From: Schlesneria paludicola DSM 18645
GTDB lineage: Bacteria; Planctomycetota; Planctomycetia; Planctomycetales; Planctomycetaceae
NCBI RefSeq assembly: GCF_000255655.1
Contig: NZ_JH636436.1
Span: 347,636-411,635, forward strand
DNA length: 64,000 bases
Direction of reading: 5' to 3'
Below are positions 46,487 to 55,329 of the stretch, one piece after another. The translations under genes were made by a program, and so were the position numbers. Each line of letters begins with the position of its first letter. Position 1 is the first letter of the stretch. The notes beneath the pieces were generated by a model. That model had not been told where the DNA came from, did not search any database, and saw nothing but the letters and a program-made list of their open reading frames with translations.

Positions 46487-47953
46487 TCAGTTCAAATCAA
46501 GTCCTGTCAACAGTTTCTCGATGGCGTCGGCTCGATGAGCGACCTCAAGCACGCTGCGGCGGATTTCTTCGGGATCAACGGTCGACAATGGGTAATTGTC
46601 GACCATGACAAACACAGCCTGCTTGTCGATTTCGGCGATTGCGAGCGCTCCGTGCAGAATTTCAGAGTTCAGCCGCAAGGCCGGTTCAAAATAGACCGAA
46701 AGTGCGGGACAGCACACGCTTGAGATCCTCAGGAGTCGATCGGCCGCTGCATGATCGCTCGGCTCGACGAAGGCTGTTTGATGACGTCCGCCCGAAAAAG
46801 TCAGGTCGATCCGGTAACGCCGACCTTCCCGTCTCCAGCGAATATCCGGGTGGTTCGCGAAGGCTTTCTGGATCAGGCTTTCCAGATCCTCGGACTGGCC
46901 GAGAATCGCTTCCAGCAATTGGACGGCTTCGACGCCCGACTGAGGCCGATTCTGGGCGGCTTTGGCGAGCAGCATCGCGGCGCATTCGGCCATCTCCATG
47001 GGGATCGGTTGCTGGAACGAGCGAAAGCTGGGTAGGGGATCGTGCCGTACGGACTGGATCAGTTTGTCGAGCGAGTCGCCGCGGTAGGGCAGTTGTCCCG
47101 TCAACAGGTTGAAATAGCAGACCCCCAGTGCGTAAACGTCGCTAGCAGGTGAGGCGGGCTGATGCTCGAACAACTCCGGTGCCATGAACTGAGGGGTCCC
47201 GACAAAGTCCAGAGCCGTCTTGTCTTCGGGATTAACGACCACGCGCCGCGCGAGTCCAAAGTCGGTGATTTTGGGTACACCTTGATGCGTCAACATCACG
47301 TTGTCAGGCTTCAGATCACGATGAAGAATGCCAGCCGTGTGTGCGGCCGCAAGTCCCTCGGCGATTCTCAGGGCGAGTGCCGTCGCGCGAACGGGTTGTT
47401 GGATTCCTTCATCCTCGATCAATTGACGAAGTGAACGACCGGCGACGAATTCCATTTCAATAAAGTGGTAACCGCGTTCTTCTCCGATCGCGTGAATCGT
47501 GACGATATTGGGGTGATTCAGCGCGGCGGTCGCCTGTCCTTCATTCATGAATCGCAACACGTACGCCGGGTCACGCATGGCCATGGATGGTGGCAGGATT
47601 TTCAACGCGCATTTGCGATGCAAGTCTCGATGGTGAGCCAAGTAGACTCGCCCCATCGCGCCGGCGCCCAGCAGGGCGTCGCAACGATAAACGCCCAGAT
47701 TCTGACCGATCAATTCGTCGACTTCGTGCGCGAGTGATGCCGCTGGGCCATCGGCGAAGCGTTGTTCCTGCGAATCATTTGGCGGACGAATGTGAGTGTC
47801 GCACGTGTGATCCGCGGAAAGCGGGAACGAATGACCGCAACTCGGGCAGGGTTCAATTCCGTGTCGAGGAACAAAGGAAAATTGGCAGTTCGGACAGAAT
47901 GCCGCCGCGAAGAGCCGTGTATTTCTTCCGGGTTGTTTTGTCTCTTCCGTCAT
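46487..47953 (-). CDS. zinc-ribbon Ser/Thr protein kinase
   Basis: 488 residues. An N-terminal zinc ribbon (FCPNCQFSF and CPSCGHSFP, about 18-45) precedes a Hanks-type kinase domain (about 83-350): LLGAGAMGRVYLAHHRD, CALKIL with the ATP Lys, GILHRDLKPDNVMLT, ITDFGLARRVV and GTPQFMAPE. All catalytic residues are present. No transmembrane helix is seen, so it is cytoplasmic. The last ~110 residues look like a mixed alpha/beta domain, perhaps YbjN-like (uncertain). It is divergent from the second DUF1549/DUF1553 gene, and repeat A3 lies between them. Confidence 0.9.
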   Translation of the reverse strand: MTEETKQPGRNTRLFAAAFCPNCQFSFVPRHGIEPCPSCGHSFPLSADHTCDTHIRPPNDSQEQRFADGPAASLAHEVDELIGQNLGVYRCDALLGAGAMGRVYLAHHRDLHRKCALKILPPSMAMRDPAYVLRFMNEGQATAALNHPNIVTIHAIGEERGYHFIEMEFVAGRSLRQLIEDEGIQQPVRATALALRIAEGLAAAHTAGILHRDLKPDNVMLTHQGVPKITDFGLARRVVVNPEDKTALDFVGTPQFMAPELFEHQPASPASDVYALGVCYFNLLTGQLPYRGDSLDKLIQSVRHDPLPSFRSFQQPIPMEMAECAAMLLAKAAQNRPQSGVEAVQLLEAILGQSEDLESLIQKAFANHPDIRWRREGRRYRIDLTFSGGRHQTAFVEPSDHAAADRLLRISSVCCPALSVYFEPALRLNSEILHGALAIAEIDKQAVFVMVDNYPLSTVDPEEIRRSVLEVAHRADAIEKLLTGLDLN

Positions 47954-48112
47954 AATGGCCAGGTTTCAGGAGATGGTCGAACTTCACGACGTACAATTGT
48001 GACGAGTGGGACCCGGTTTTGACCACATCGACCCGTTGGGAATTGACGGCTGTCGACAATTTGTCTGCCTTTTTCCACATCCAACACCCGCCGATACCGA
48101 GTTGAGATTTTC

Positions 48113-48237
48113 CTATTTCCCCTGTATCTCCGTGCCGCTGTGCCTCCCCTTCCCCCGCTGAACCCACCAGTACATTTCGCGTACTTCCGGGGCACATTGG
48201 TAGGGCGGGGGACACAGTGGCATGGAGACGCAGAGAA
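48113..48237 (+). repeat. family A dispersed hairpin repeat, copy A3
   Basis: About 120 bp. The left arm contains CTGTATCTCCGTGCCGCTGT and the right arm GGGGGACACAGTGGCATGGA ending GACGCAGAGAAG. The core CCCCCGCTGAACCCACCAG, GTACATTTCGCGTACTTCC and CATTGGTAGGG is nearly identical to A1. It lies between the divergent kinase and DUF1549/DUF1553 genes, so both promoters must accommodate it. Confidence 0.8.
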
Positions 48238-48330
48238 GAGACAAGCAGGTGCGGTCTGGCGTGGGGGGGGATTCGAAGAGTATGGTGTGGATTCCGTTTT
48301 AGGCCGTCTGAACACGGTGAGAGGACACGA

Positions 48331-51300
48331 ATGCGCGATTGCCGGTTCTTTTTTTTTGTTGTCAGCCTGATCGCATGGACTATGTCCGGACAATTCTTGT
48401 GGGCGGACTCGCCAACCGATGAGGGGTTGCTGTTCTTTGAACAGAAGATTCGTCCCGTGCTGGTGCAGCACTGTTACAGTTGCCATTCGAAAGACGCCCA
48501 GAATCAGAAGAAGCTGCAAGGCGCTTTGTTTCTGGATTCGTCGGAAGGAATTCTGGCTGGTGGCGACAGTGGTCCCTCCCTGGTGAAGGGGCAATCCGCT
48601 GAAAGCCTGCTCTTGAAGGCGATGAAATTTGATGGCCGCGAAATGCCTCCTTCGGGCAAATTGTCGGACGAGATCATTGCGGACTTTGCAAAGTGGATCG
48701 ATCTGGGGGCCCCCGATCCGCGACATGCCGATGCTCCGGTGAAAGCGAAACGAGAAATCAATCTCGACGAAGGCCGTCGCTGGTGGTCGTTTCAGCCGTT
48801 GCGAATCGTCGTTCCACCTCGAAGTTCGGACGAGTTGTCATCACGTACCCCGATCGACGGTTTCCTGTTTGCGACCCAGGCTCAAAAAGGGCTCAAGCAA
48901 AATGGGCCCACCACGAGAGAGAAATTGATTCGAAGGGCCTACTTTGATCTGATCGGTCTGCCGCCGACGCCCGAACAAGTTGATGCCTTCTTGAACGACC
49001 CATCACCGCGCGCGTTCGAAGCGGTTGTGGACGGGTTGCTGAGCAGTCCCCGTTACGGCGAAAAGTGGGCACGGCACTGGCTGGACGTCGCTCGATTTGC
49101 GGAGAGTGGTGGCTATGAATTCGATGGTTTTCGACCTGGGGCCTATCACTATCGCGACTGGGTTATCCGTGCATTGAATGACGATTTGCCGTACGACCAG
49201 TTCGTGCGATGGCAATTGGCGGGTGACCGATTGCGGCCCGACGACTTCCTGGCGGCGTCGGCCAGCGGATTTCTGGTGGCCGGACCGTTTCCGGGGCAGA
49301 CAACGGCGAAGACGATCGAAGGCATTCGCTACGATCAGCTCGACGACATGCTGATGACGATCGGTGGTTCGATGCTTGGTCTGACGCTGGGCTGCGTTCG
49401 TTGCCACGATCACAAATACGATCCCTTGCCGCAGAAAGATTATTACGCGCTGGCGGCGACATTGGCGCAGACTTCCCACGGTTCGCGCTACATCGACCCC
49501 AATCCCGCGGCGACACAGCAAGCATGGGTGCGCCATCAGCAGGCCGCCGCCCCGCTGGTCGAGGCGATGCATACCTTTGCTCGAGATGAACTCCCGAAAC
49601 GGTTCATGGCTTGGCAGGCGGCCGAGTTGGCTCGTCAGCCAGAATCTCCGCGATGGCAGGTGATGGAACCTGTTGCTTTGGATGCAGAACGCTCGTGGTT
49701 GAAATGGCTGCCCGGCGGCATCATTGCTCATGACGGTCAAATTCCGCCAGGAACGAGCCTTGAGCGTGATGGAAAACGGCGAATGGTGGCCAGTGAAGAC
49801 CGCTTCACGATCACGCTGCAAACGCACCAGAAGAATGTCACTTCGTTCCGGCTGGATGCCTTCGCCGACAGTTCGCTGCCACAGCGCGGGCCGGGCCTGA
49901 ATGGCGATGGCCAATTTGAATTGACCGAGCTGAAAATCATTGCGAGGCCGCTCGATCGGAGCGCGATCGACGCGCCGCAAGAGCTCAAGTTGAAAGCGGT
50001 CGCGGCGGCGTTCGAAGACCCGAATCAACCGCTCGGTCAGGCCGTGGATGGAAAGCTGGAAACGGCCTGGGTGGTCAGGTCGACCGCGAAGAAAGACAAC
50101 GCCGCGATCTTCGAGCTCGAGGCGCCTCTGGCGGGATTTGGGGGCGGTACCGAGCTGGTTTTTGAGCTGAGATTCCGCAGTCTGGGGATCGGCCGCATGC
50201 GGTTTTCGTTGAGTACCGTGCCGAATCCAGCGACATGGGCGGGAGACTCGACGCCGCAAAATGTGGGTGAGATTCGGGCCATTCTCGCCGCTCATGGCAA
50301 TACGTTGCCTGAATCACATCGTGTATCAATGACGCGCTGGTTTGCTCCGTTCGATGTCGATACGGCACGAGTCTATCAGGCGGTGCGAAATCACAGTGCG
50401 GCCGAGCCGCGGCCTCCGCTGGCGGAAGTCTACACAACGATCGCGGGCGGGCAGGACGTGTATCTCTTGCGACGCGGGGAAGTCGACAATAAGCAGGGAA
50501 AAGCCGAACCGGGTTACGCCCAGGTGCTCTTCCGAGAGAATTCCGGATCTGCACCCGTGGTTGCGGCGACGTCATCGGTTCCGACTGATCCACGCGTGGC
50601 GCTTGGAAATTGGATGACCAATGTCGACCAGGGGGCAGGACCATTACTGGCGCGGGTCATCGTGAATCGAGTATGGCAGCACCATTTTGGTGAAGGGATT
50701 GTGTCGACACCGAATGACTTTGGTGCTCAGGGTGACCGCCCCTCGCACCCGGAACTGCTTGAGTGGCTGGCGACGCAGTTGGTCACGGGCGGATGGAAGC
50801 TCAAGCCGCTGCACAAACAAATCCTGTTGAGCGCCGCATATCAGCAGTCGCATGAAGTGTCGGGCGAGGCTTTACAGATTGATCCGACCAATCGTGACCT
50901 ATGGCACTTCCAGACGCGACGATTGGATGCCGAGCTCATTCGCGATGCGCTTCTGGCGGTGGGTGGAAACCTGGATCAGACGATGTATGGCCCCAGCGTT
51001 CTCGATGATACCACTCGTCGAAGCGTCTATCTGCGAGTGAAACGCAGCGAATTGATTCCCCTCATGACGATGTTCGACGCCCCCGAACCGACTCAAAGTG
51101 TGGGCGAACGCACGAGCACCACCGTGCCCACGCAGTCGCTGGCTTTGATGAATTCGCCCTTTGTGCGGGCACAGGCCGAAAAGTTGGCTCAGCGTATTCG
51201 TCCCTCGGTCGAGACACCGGTTGCAACCTCAATCGATCTTGCCTATCGCATCGCATTTGCGCGACATCCGACTGCGGAGGAAGCCGCGCAAATGCAGGCA

Positions 51301-51417
51301 TTCGTGGACGCACAGCGGACGCTCATTGCGGGTGACCCGGCGGCAAGCATTCAGCCGGCGCTGGTTGAGTTCTGCCATGTGCTGTTGTGTTTGAATGAGT
51401 TTGTCTACATCGACTGA
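48331..51417 (+). CDS. PSCyt1/DUF1549/DUF1553 planctomycete cytochrome-like protein
   Basis: 1028 residues. The signal peptide (MRDCRFFFFVVSLIAW to FLWAD) is followed by PSCyt1 with CYSCH (VLVQHCYSCHSKDAQNQKK) and MPPSGKLSDE, then DUF1549 (LIRRAYFDLIGLPPTPEQVD, GEKWARHWLDVARFAESGGY) to CVRCHDHKYDPLP. A middle beta-rich domain (about 415-690) precedes DUF1553 (PLLARVIVNRVWQHHFGEGI, TTVPTQSLALMNSPFV). ATG 48331 has AGAGGA 6 nt upstream and opens the signal; the frame extends to 48217. The DUF1501 gene starts 28 bp after the stop, so the two form an operon. Confidence 0.88.
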   Translation: MRDCRFFFFVVSLIAWTMSGQFLWADSPTDEGLLFFEQKIRPVLVQHCYSCHSKDAQNQKKLQGALFLDSSEGILAGGDSGPSLVKGQSAESLLLKAMKFDGREMPPSGKLSDEIIADFAKWIDLGAPDPRHADAPVKAKREINLDEGRRWWSFQPLRIVVPPRSSDELSSRTPIDGFLFATQAQKGLKQNGPTTREKLIRRAYFDLIGLPPTPEQVDAFLNDPSPRAFEAVVDGLLSSPRYGEKWARHWLDVARFAESGGYEFDGFRPGAYHYRDWVIRALNDDLPYDQFVRWQLAGDRLRPDDFLAASASGFLVAGPFPGQTTAKTIEGIRYDQLDDMLMTIGGSMLGLTLGCVRCHDHKYDPLPQKDYYALAATLAQTSHGSRYIDPNPAATQQAWVRHQQAAAPLVEAMHTFARDELPKRFMAWQAAELARQPESPRWQVMEPVALDAERSWLKWLPGGIIAHDGQIPPGTSLERDGKRRMVASEDRFTITLQTHQKNVTSFRLDAFADSSLPQRGPGLNGDGQFELTELKIIARPLDRSAIDAPQELKLKAVAAAFEDPNQPLGQAVDGKLETAWVVRSTAKKDNAAIFELEAPLAGFGGGTELVFELRFRSLGIGRMRFSLSTVPNPATWAGDSTPQNVGEIRAILAAHGNTLPESHRVSMTRWFAPFDVDTARVYQAVRNHSAAEPRPPLAEVYTTIAGGQDVYLLRRGEVDNKQGKAEPGYAQVLFRENSGSAPVVAATSSVPTDPRVALGNWMTNVDQGAGPLLARVIVNRVWQHHFGEGIVSTPNDFGAQGDRPSHPELLEWLATQLVTGGWKLKPLHKQILLSAAYQQSHEVSGEALQIDPTNRDLWHFQTRRLDAELIRDALLAVGGNLDQTMYGPSVLDDTTRRSVYLRVKRSELIPLMTMFDAPEPTQSVGERTSTTVPTQSLALMNSPFVRAQAEKLAQRIRPSVETPVATSIDLAYRIAFARHPTAEEAAQMQAFVDAQRTLIAGDPAASIQPALVEFCHVLLCLNEFVYID

Positions 51418-51445
51418 TGGTTTGTCGGAATAGGATGGTTCGGAC

Positions 51446-52900
51446 ATGGTCAACGACTTTACTACGAACGGCATCGCGCTTCCGCCTCGTCGTCAATTTC
51501 TGCGGCAGGCCGGTTTGGGGTTCGGGTCACTCGCCCTGGCGAGCATGCTGCATCGCGACACCAGTGCGTCGCCGATTAGTGGAACGGACCCGCTGGCTTT
51601 GAAGTCGCCCGATTTTCCCGGGCGTGTGAAGTCGATCATCTGGCTGTTCATGACGGGAGGTCCGTCGCAGGTCGATACCTGGGACTATAAGCCAGAACTG
51701 CAAAAGCGTGACGGTCAGGAACTGGCCGGGTCCGATCCCAAAACGGGCTTTTTCACGACGAGTGGCAAGTGCTTGAAATCGCCGTTTGAATGGAAGCAAC
51801 ATGGCGAATCTGGCTCGTGGGTTTCCGGGATCTTTCCGCATCTGTCGCGGCACGTCGACAAGATGTGCTTCCTGCATTCGATGCATCTGAAGCAAAATAA
51901 TCACGCACCGGCTTCGATCGAATTGATGTGTGGTACCAATCGGCCCGGGTTGCCAGCCCTGGGGGCCTGGATGACGTACGGGCTGGGGTCGATGAACCAG
52001 GATTTGCCGTCGTATGTCGTGCTGCATGACACACGGCCGCGTGGCGACGATCAGATTTGGTCGGCCGGTTTTCTGCCGAAGACGTATCAAGCCCTGTCGC
52101 TGGATGCGCGCCGTAAAGAGACCGTCGACAATCTGTTGCGAGACGGCAAGCATAGTGACGCACAGCAGCGCGCACAGCTCGACCTGATCCGTCAGTTGAA
52201 TCAGAAGCATGCAGCCACGCGGCCGACACAAGCGGATCTGGCGGCACGGATCAATTCATATGAACTCGCTTACCGCATGCAGATGGCGGCGCCGGATGCT
52301 CTCGATCTCAGCAAAGAATCGGAAGCGACGCACCGGATGTACGGAATGGATGATCCCGAATGCGCCACGTTCGCGCGACAGTGTATGTTGTCGCGGCGTC
52401 TGGTCGAGCGAGGCGTGCGGTTCGTCCAGATTTTCGCGGGCAAGGGTGTCAGCGGTGATGGTAGCGTGAATGATGTGCCGTGGGACTGTCATTCGGATCT
52501 GGAGACCAATCACCGCTCGTGCGGACGGTACACCGATCAGCCAGCCGCGGCACTGCTGGCCGACCTGGATGCACGCGGGTTGCTCGATTCGACGCTCGTG
52601 ATCTGGGGTGGCGAGTTTGGTCGCACTTCAGATTCACAAGGTTCGAAAGGCCGCGATCACAACCCGAACGGATTCACAATCTGGATGGCCGGCGCGGGTG
52701 TGAAGGGTGGGTTTCACTATGGTGCGACCGACGAGTTTGGTTACAAGGCGGTCACGAACAAAGTTCATGTCAACGATTTGCATGCGACGTTGTTGCACTT
52801 GTTGGGGCTTGAGCACACGAAGCTGACGTATCGCTTCAACGGCCGGGACTATCGGCTGACTGATGTCGCAGGAAATGTCATTCCAGAAATCCTGGCCTGA
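51446..52900 (+). CDS. DUF1501 family Tat-exported protein, partner of the preceding gene
   Basis: 484 residues with a Tat signal (PPRRQFLRQAGLGFGSLALA). Conserved segments are [54 protein letters not shown] and the C-terminal RLTDVAGNVIPEILA. It lies 28 bp after the DUF1549/DUF1553 gene. It is closer in layout to the lone DUF1501 at 3803 (both carry FGR-x-x-x-x-QG-x-KGRDHNP) than to the one at 17165. Confidence 0.88.
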   Translation: MVNDFTTNGIALPPRRQFLRQAGLGFGSLALASMLHRDTSASPISGTDPLALKSPDFPGRVKSIIWLFMTGGPSQVDTWDYKPELQKRDGQELAGSDPKTGFFTTSGKCLKSPFEWKQHGESGSWVSGIFPHLSRHVDKMCFLHSMHLKQNNHAPASIELMCGTNRPGLPALGAWMTYGLGSMNQDLPSYVVLHDTRPRGDDQIWSAGFLPKTYQALSLDARRKETVDNLLRDGKHSDAQQRAQLDLIRQLNQKHAATRPTQADLAARINSYELAYRMQMAAPDALDLSKESEATHRMYGMDDPECATFARQCMLSRRLVERGVRFVQIFAGKGVSGDGSVNDVPWDCHSDLETNHRSCGRYTDQPAAALLADLDARGLLDSTLVIWGGEFGRTSDSQGSKGRDHNPNGFTIWMAGAGVKGGFHYGATDEFGYKAVTNKVHVNDLHATLLHLLGLEHTKLTYRFNGRDYRLTDVAGNVIPEILA

Positions 52901-53047
52901 GTCGCCCGCCTGTGCGGGCGAAGTCCCTTTGAGGGCCGCACGAGCAGTTTCAGCGGGATTGAGGTCTGTCGTCGACGAGGTGTCGAGGGACTGCGCGTCC
53001 GACACTGCAGGGCCAACGGTTCAATCCAAAGCGGAAGGAGTCGGACC

Positions 53048-53965
53048 ATGTTGATCAAACGATTGGGGCGGACGGGGTTGGATGTCAGCCAACTGGGATA
53101 CGGCAGCATGGGGCTGCGTGGTCCGAAGACATGGGGCGTGCGGGTCGTTGATGATGAATCGGCCGAACGAATTCTGAATCGGGTGCTGGATTCGGGTATT
53201 AATCTAATCGACACGGCACCTGACTATGGGATTACCGAGCAGCGTATCGGACAGTTCATCAGTGCACGGCGGAGTGAGTTCTATCTGGCGACGAAGTGTG
53301 GATGTGCTCCCATTCAACATGCCGATTCACTCGAAACACGCCATCTCTGGGAACGGGATGTCGTTGCCAGGAATCTCGAAGCCAGTTTGGAGAGGATGAG
53401 AACCAATTGCATTGACATCTGGCAGTTTCACGGCGGCGATGCCGAGACTCTACAGCGTGCGGGGCTGATTGATCTGATGCTGGACGCACGGCGTCAGGGA
53501 TTGATTCGCTTCTTGGGTGTTTCGAGCAGTCTGCCGAACCTAACGGGGTTTGTTGACTTGGGGGTGTTCGACACGTTTCAGATTCCGTACTCGTGCCTGG
53601 CGCCCGAGCATCACGATCTCATTTCGCGTGCAGCGGAAGCCGGGGCGGGGATCATCATTCGCGGTGGGATCGCTCAAGGCGGGCCGGACGCGGCAATTCA
53701 GCGACCGGCACTCAATGATGTCTGGGCCCGCGCAAACCTGAGTGAGCTTTTGCCGGAGGGAATGTCGCGAACCGAGTTGATCCTGCGATTCACGCTGACT
53801 CATCCGCACAGTCACACGACGATCGTCGGGACGTGTAACTTGGACCATCTGGCCGAGAATCTGGACGCAGCAGCCAAGGGACCGTTGCCGCAGTCATTAT
53901 ACGATGAGGTGCGATTGCGGGTGGCCTCGGTCTTGGAGGATCGTCGCACTAACGCAACGTTGTGA
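53048..53965 (+). CDS. aldo/keto reductase
   Basis: A 305-residue NAD(P)H-linked oxidoreductase. The tetrad is visible: Asp in NLIDTAPDYG with its Tyr, Lys in FYLATKCGC and His in IDIWQFHGGD. The cofactor segments GLIRFLGVSSSLPNL and HTTIVGTCNLDHLAEN are typical. The substrate is unknown. GGAAGGAG lies 8 nt before the ATG. A 147-bp gap after the DUF1501 gene makes co-transcription possible but not required. Confidence 0.9.
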   Translation: MLIKRLGRTGLDVSQLGYGSMGLRGPKTWGVRVVDDESAERILNRVLDSGINLIDTAPDYGITEQRIGQFISARRSEFYLATKCGCAPIQHADSLETRHLWERDVVARNLEASLERMRTNCIDIWQFHGGDAETLQRAGLIDLMLDARRQGLIRFLGVSSSLPNLTGFVDLGVFDTFQIPYSCLAPEHHDLISRAAEAGAGIIIRGGIAQGGPDAAIQRPALNDVWARANLSELLPEGMSRTELILRFTLTHPHSHTTIVGTCNLDHLAENLDAAAKGPLPQSLYDEVRLRVASVLEDRRTNATL

Positions 53966-54203
53966 ATCAGGCTGTTTCCGCTTTTTCGCTAAGAGGCGCC
54001 TTCCACAGACAGGCGTGCAACCGACCCCGGACGATCCTTCAGGTCAAATCGACCGGGGATGGCTGCGGTTCAATCAAATTGTGAAAGATCCGTCTGGCGA
54101 AGCCGCCTTGATGTTCGCTCATCGGTGGCAAGACTCGAGGGAGCGCACGTGAGGATCAAGTGGCATTTGTTGAATCTTGCCCGATTTTGAAATTCCCTGA
54201 CCA

Positions 54204-54271
54204 AAATGATCAACTTAAGCGCCGCACTGTATTTCATGGGGAAAATCACGTGCTCATCAAGTTGATCATTT
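54204..54271. repeat. 13-bp perfect inverted repeat, 42-bp spacer
   Basis: AAATGATCAACTT at 54204-54216 and AAGTTGATCATTT at 54259-54271 are exact inverted copies. They lie in the 833-bp region between the aldo/keto reductase and the RNA-binding protein gene, which otherwise shows only two weak small frames. It could be an operator pair, a hairpin or an element end. Confidence 0.6.
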
Positions 54272-54356
54272 CCAATCCCATATCCATTAAAACCACGATT
54301 TTCGACAGGCCGCGGACAGACCGGTAGCGGTGTCTCATCGCGTTGCAGTGAGACGT

Positions 54357-54518
54357 CTATGATTCGTCGAGGACAATGGTGACCAGTGTCGCGGCTGGAA
54401 GCGCGGTGCTGTAAGCCCCTCGCGTTTCGCCAGAGTCCTCCAACCCTTGGTCGCCGTCGATCTCAGGCGTGGTGACGCTCTGGCAGTCAATCCGTCGGAC
54501 TGAATTCAACATTGTCAT
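54357..54518 (-). CDS. small hypothetical frame, coupled to the preceding one
   Basis: 53 codons on the minus strand, starting at an ATG that overlaps the stop of the 54515-54712 frame (ATGA). It reads MTMLNSVRRIDCQSVTTPEI, then GAYSTALPAATLVTIVLDES. The overlap suggests translational coupling, but a frame shift within one decaying gene is equally possible. No family recognised. Confidence 0.25.
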   Translation of the reverse strand: MTMLNSVRRIDCQSVTTPEIDGDQGLEDSGETRGAYSTALPAATLVTIVLDES

Positions 54519-54712
54519 TCCGGCACGATAGCAAAGTTCAGTGACGGCGCAGCGAGCAGATCGGGGGTTGTTTCCAAACGTTTGGATGGTCGGACGATGC
54601 TTTCGAACGTGCGCCGTTCAGTTTCTGCTAGTTCGATCGTCGGGCGCCGAGGAGAAATTTCGAGACGGGGGACTTCAGGAGCTTGGGGCGTCGGCGCGTG
54701 TTGATCGCGCAT
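54515..54712 (-). CDS. small hypothetical frame
   Basis: 65 codons on the minus strand: MRDQHAPTPQAPEVPRLEIS then RRPTIELAETERRTFESIVR. It is Pro/Glu/Arg-rich and soluble. It lies just downstream of the RNA-binding protein terminator and has no recognised family, so chance is possible. Confidence 0.25.
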   Translation of the reverse strand: MRDQHAPTPQAPEVPRLEISPRRPTIELAETERRTFESIVRPSKRLETTPDLLAAPSLNFAIVPE

Positions 54713-54731
54713 TCTCGTCAGCTTGCCAATG

Positions 54732-54767
54732 AAAAGAGCCCGTCTTCAAAAAAATGAAGACGGGCTC
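54732..54767 (-). terminator. rho-independent terminator of the RRM gene
   Basis: On the minus strand GAGCCCGTCTTC, a short T-rich loop and GAAGACGGGCTC form a perfect 12-bp stem followed by TTTT. It lies about 30 bp past the RNA-binding protein stop. Confidence 0.9.
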
Positions 54768-54798
54768 GTGCGTTTGTCATTGAGTTGACAGACTGCGA

Positions 54799-55113
54799 TT
54801 AGTAACGGCGTCCGCCACCACCACCACCACCGCCGTAACCACCGCGGCCGCCACCGCTACCTTCTGTCTTGGGACGTGCTTCGTTGACTGTCAAGGCTCG
54901 ACCGTCATTGTCCATTCCATTCAGCGCCGTGATCGCTGCGTCAGCATCTGCCGCATTGCTCATTTCGACGAATCCAAAGCCTTTGGATCGACCGGTTTCG
55001 CGGTCCATGATCACTTGTGCCGATTGAACGGCACCATGCGCTGCGAACAGCTGTTCCAACTGGCTGTCGGTGACTCCGTAAGACAGATTCCCGACGTACA
55101 GCTTTTTGCCCAT
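54799..55113 (-). CDS. glycine-rich RRM RNA-binding protein
   Basis: 104 residues: one RNA recognition motif (1-82) with RNP2 KLYVGNLSYG and RNP1 SKGFGFVEM, then a tail of Gly with Arg and Tyr (from about 87). Proteins of this type bind single-stranded RNA and in cyanobacteria and others are often cold-induced; that role is inferred. AGGAGG is placed a few nt before ATG 55113. The 216-bp leader is long and could hold thermal regulation. Confidence 0.93.
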   Translation of the reverse strand: MGKKLYVGNLSYGVTDSQLEQLFAAHGAVQSAQVIMDRETGRSKGFGFVEMSNAADADAAITALNGMDNDGRALTVNEARPKTEGSGGGRGGYGGGGGGGGRRY

Positions 55114-55329
55114 GAAGGGGCCTCCTCAGAAAAAACTCTTGCTCTGCATCAACAGATACAGACACCTGTCGCCTTGACGACAGCACGTCACCGCAACTGC
55201 GCAGTAACCATAAGGGCACAATACGGTGGTCCGCACAGAATCACAATTCGCAAAGCCTTCGTTCGCGTGACAATTTTGTATTTTTTTTGCACATTTCTGG
55301 GAATTGCGTATGGTTGCACGTGGTGGAGG

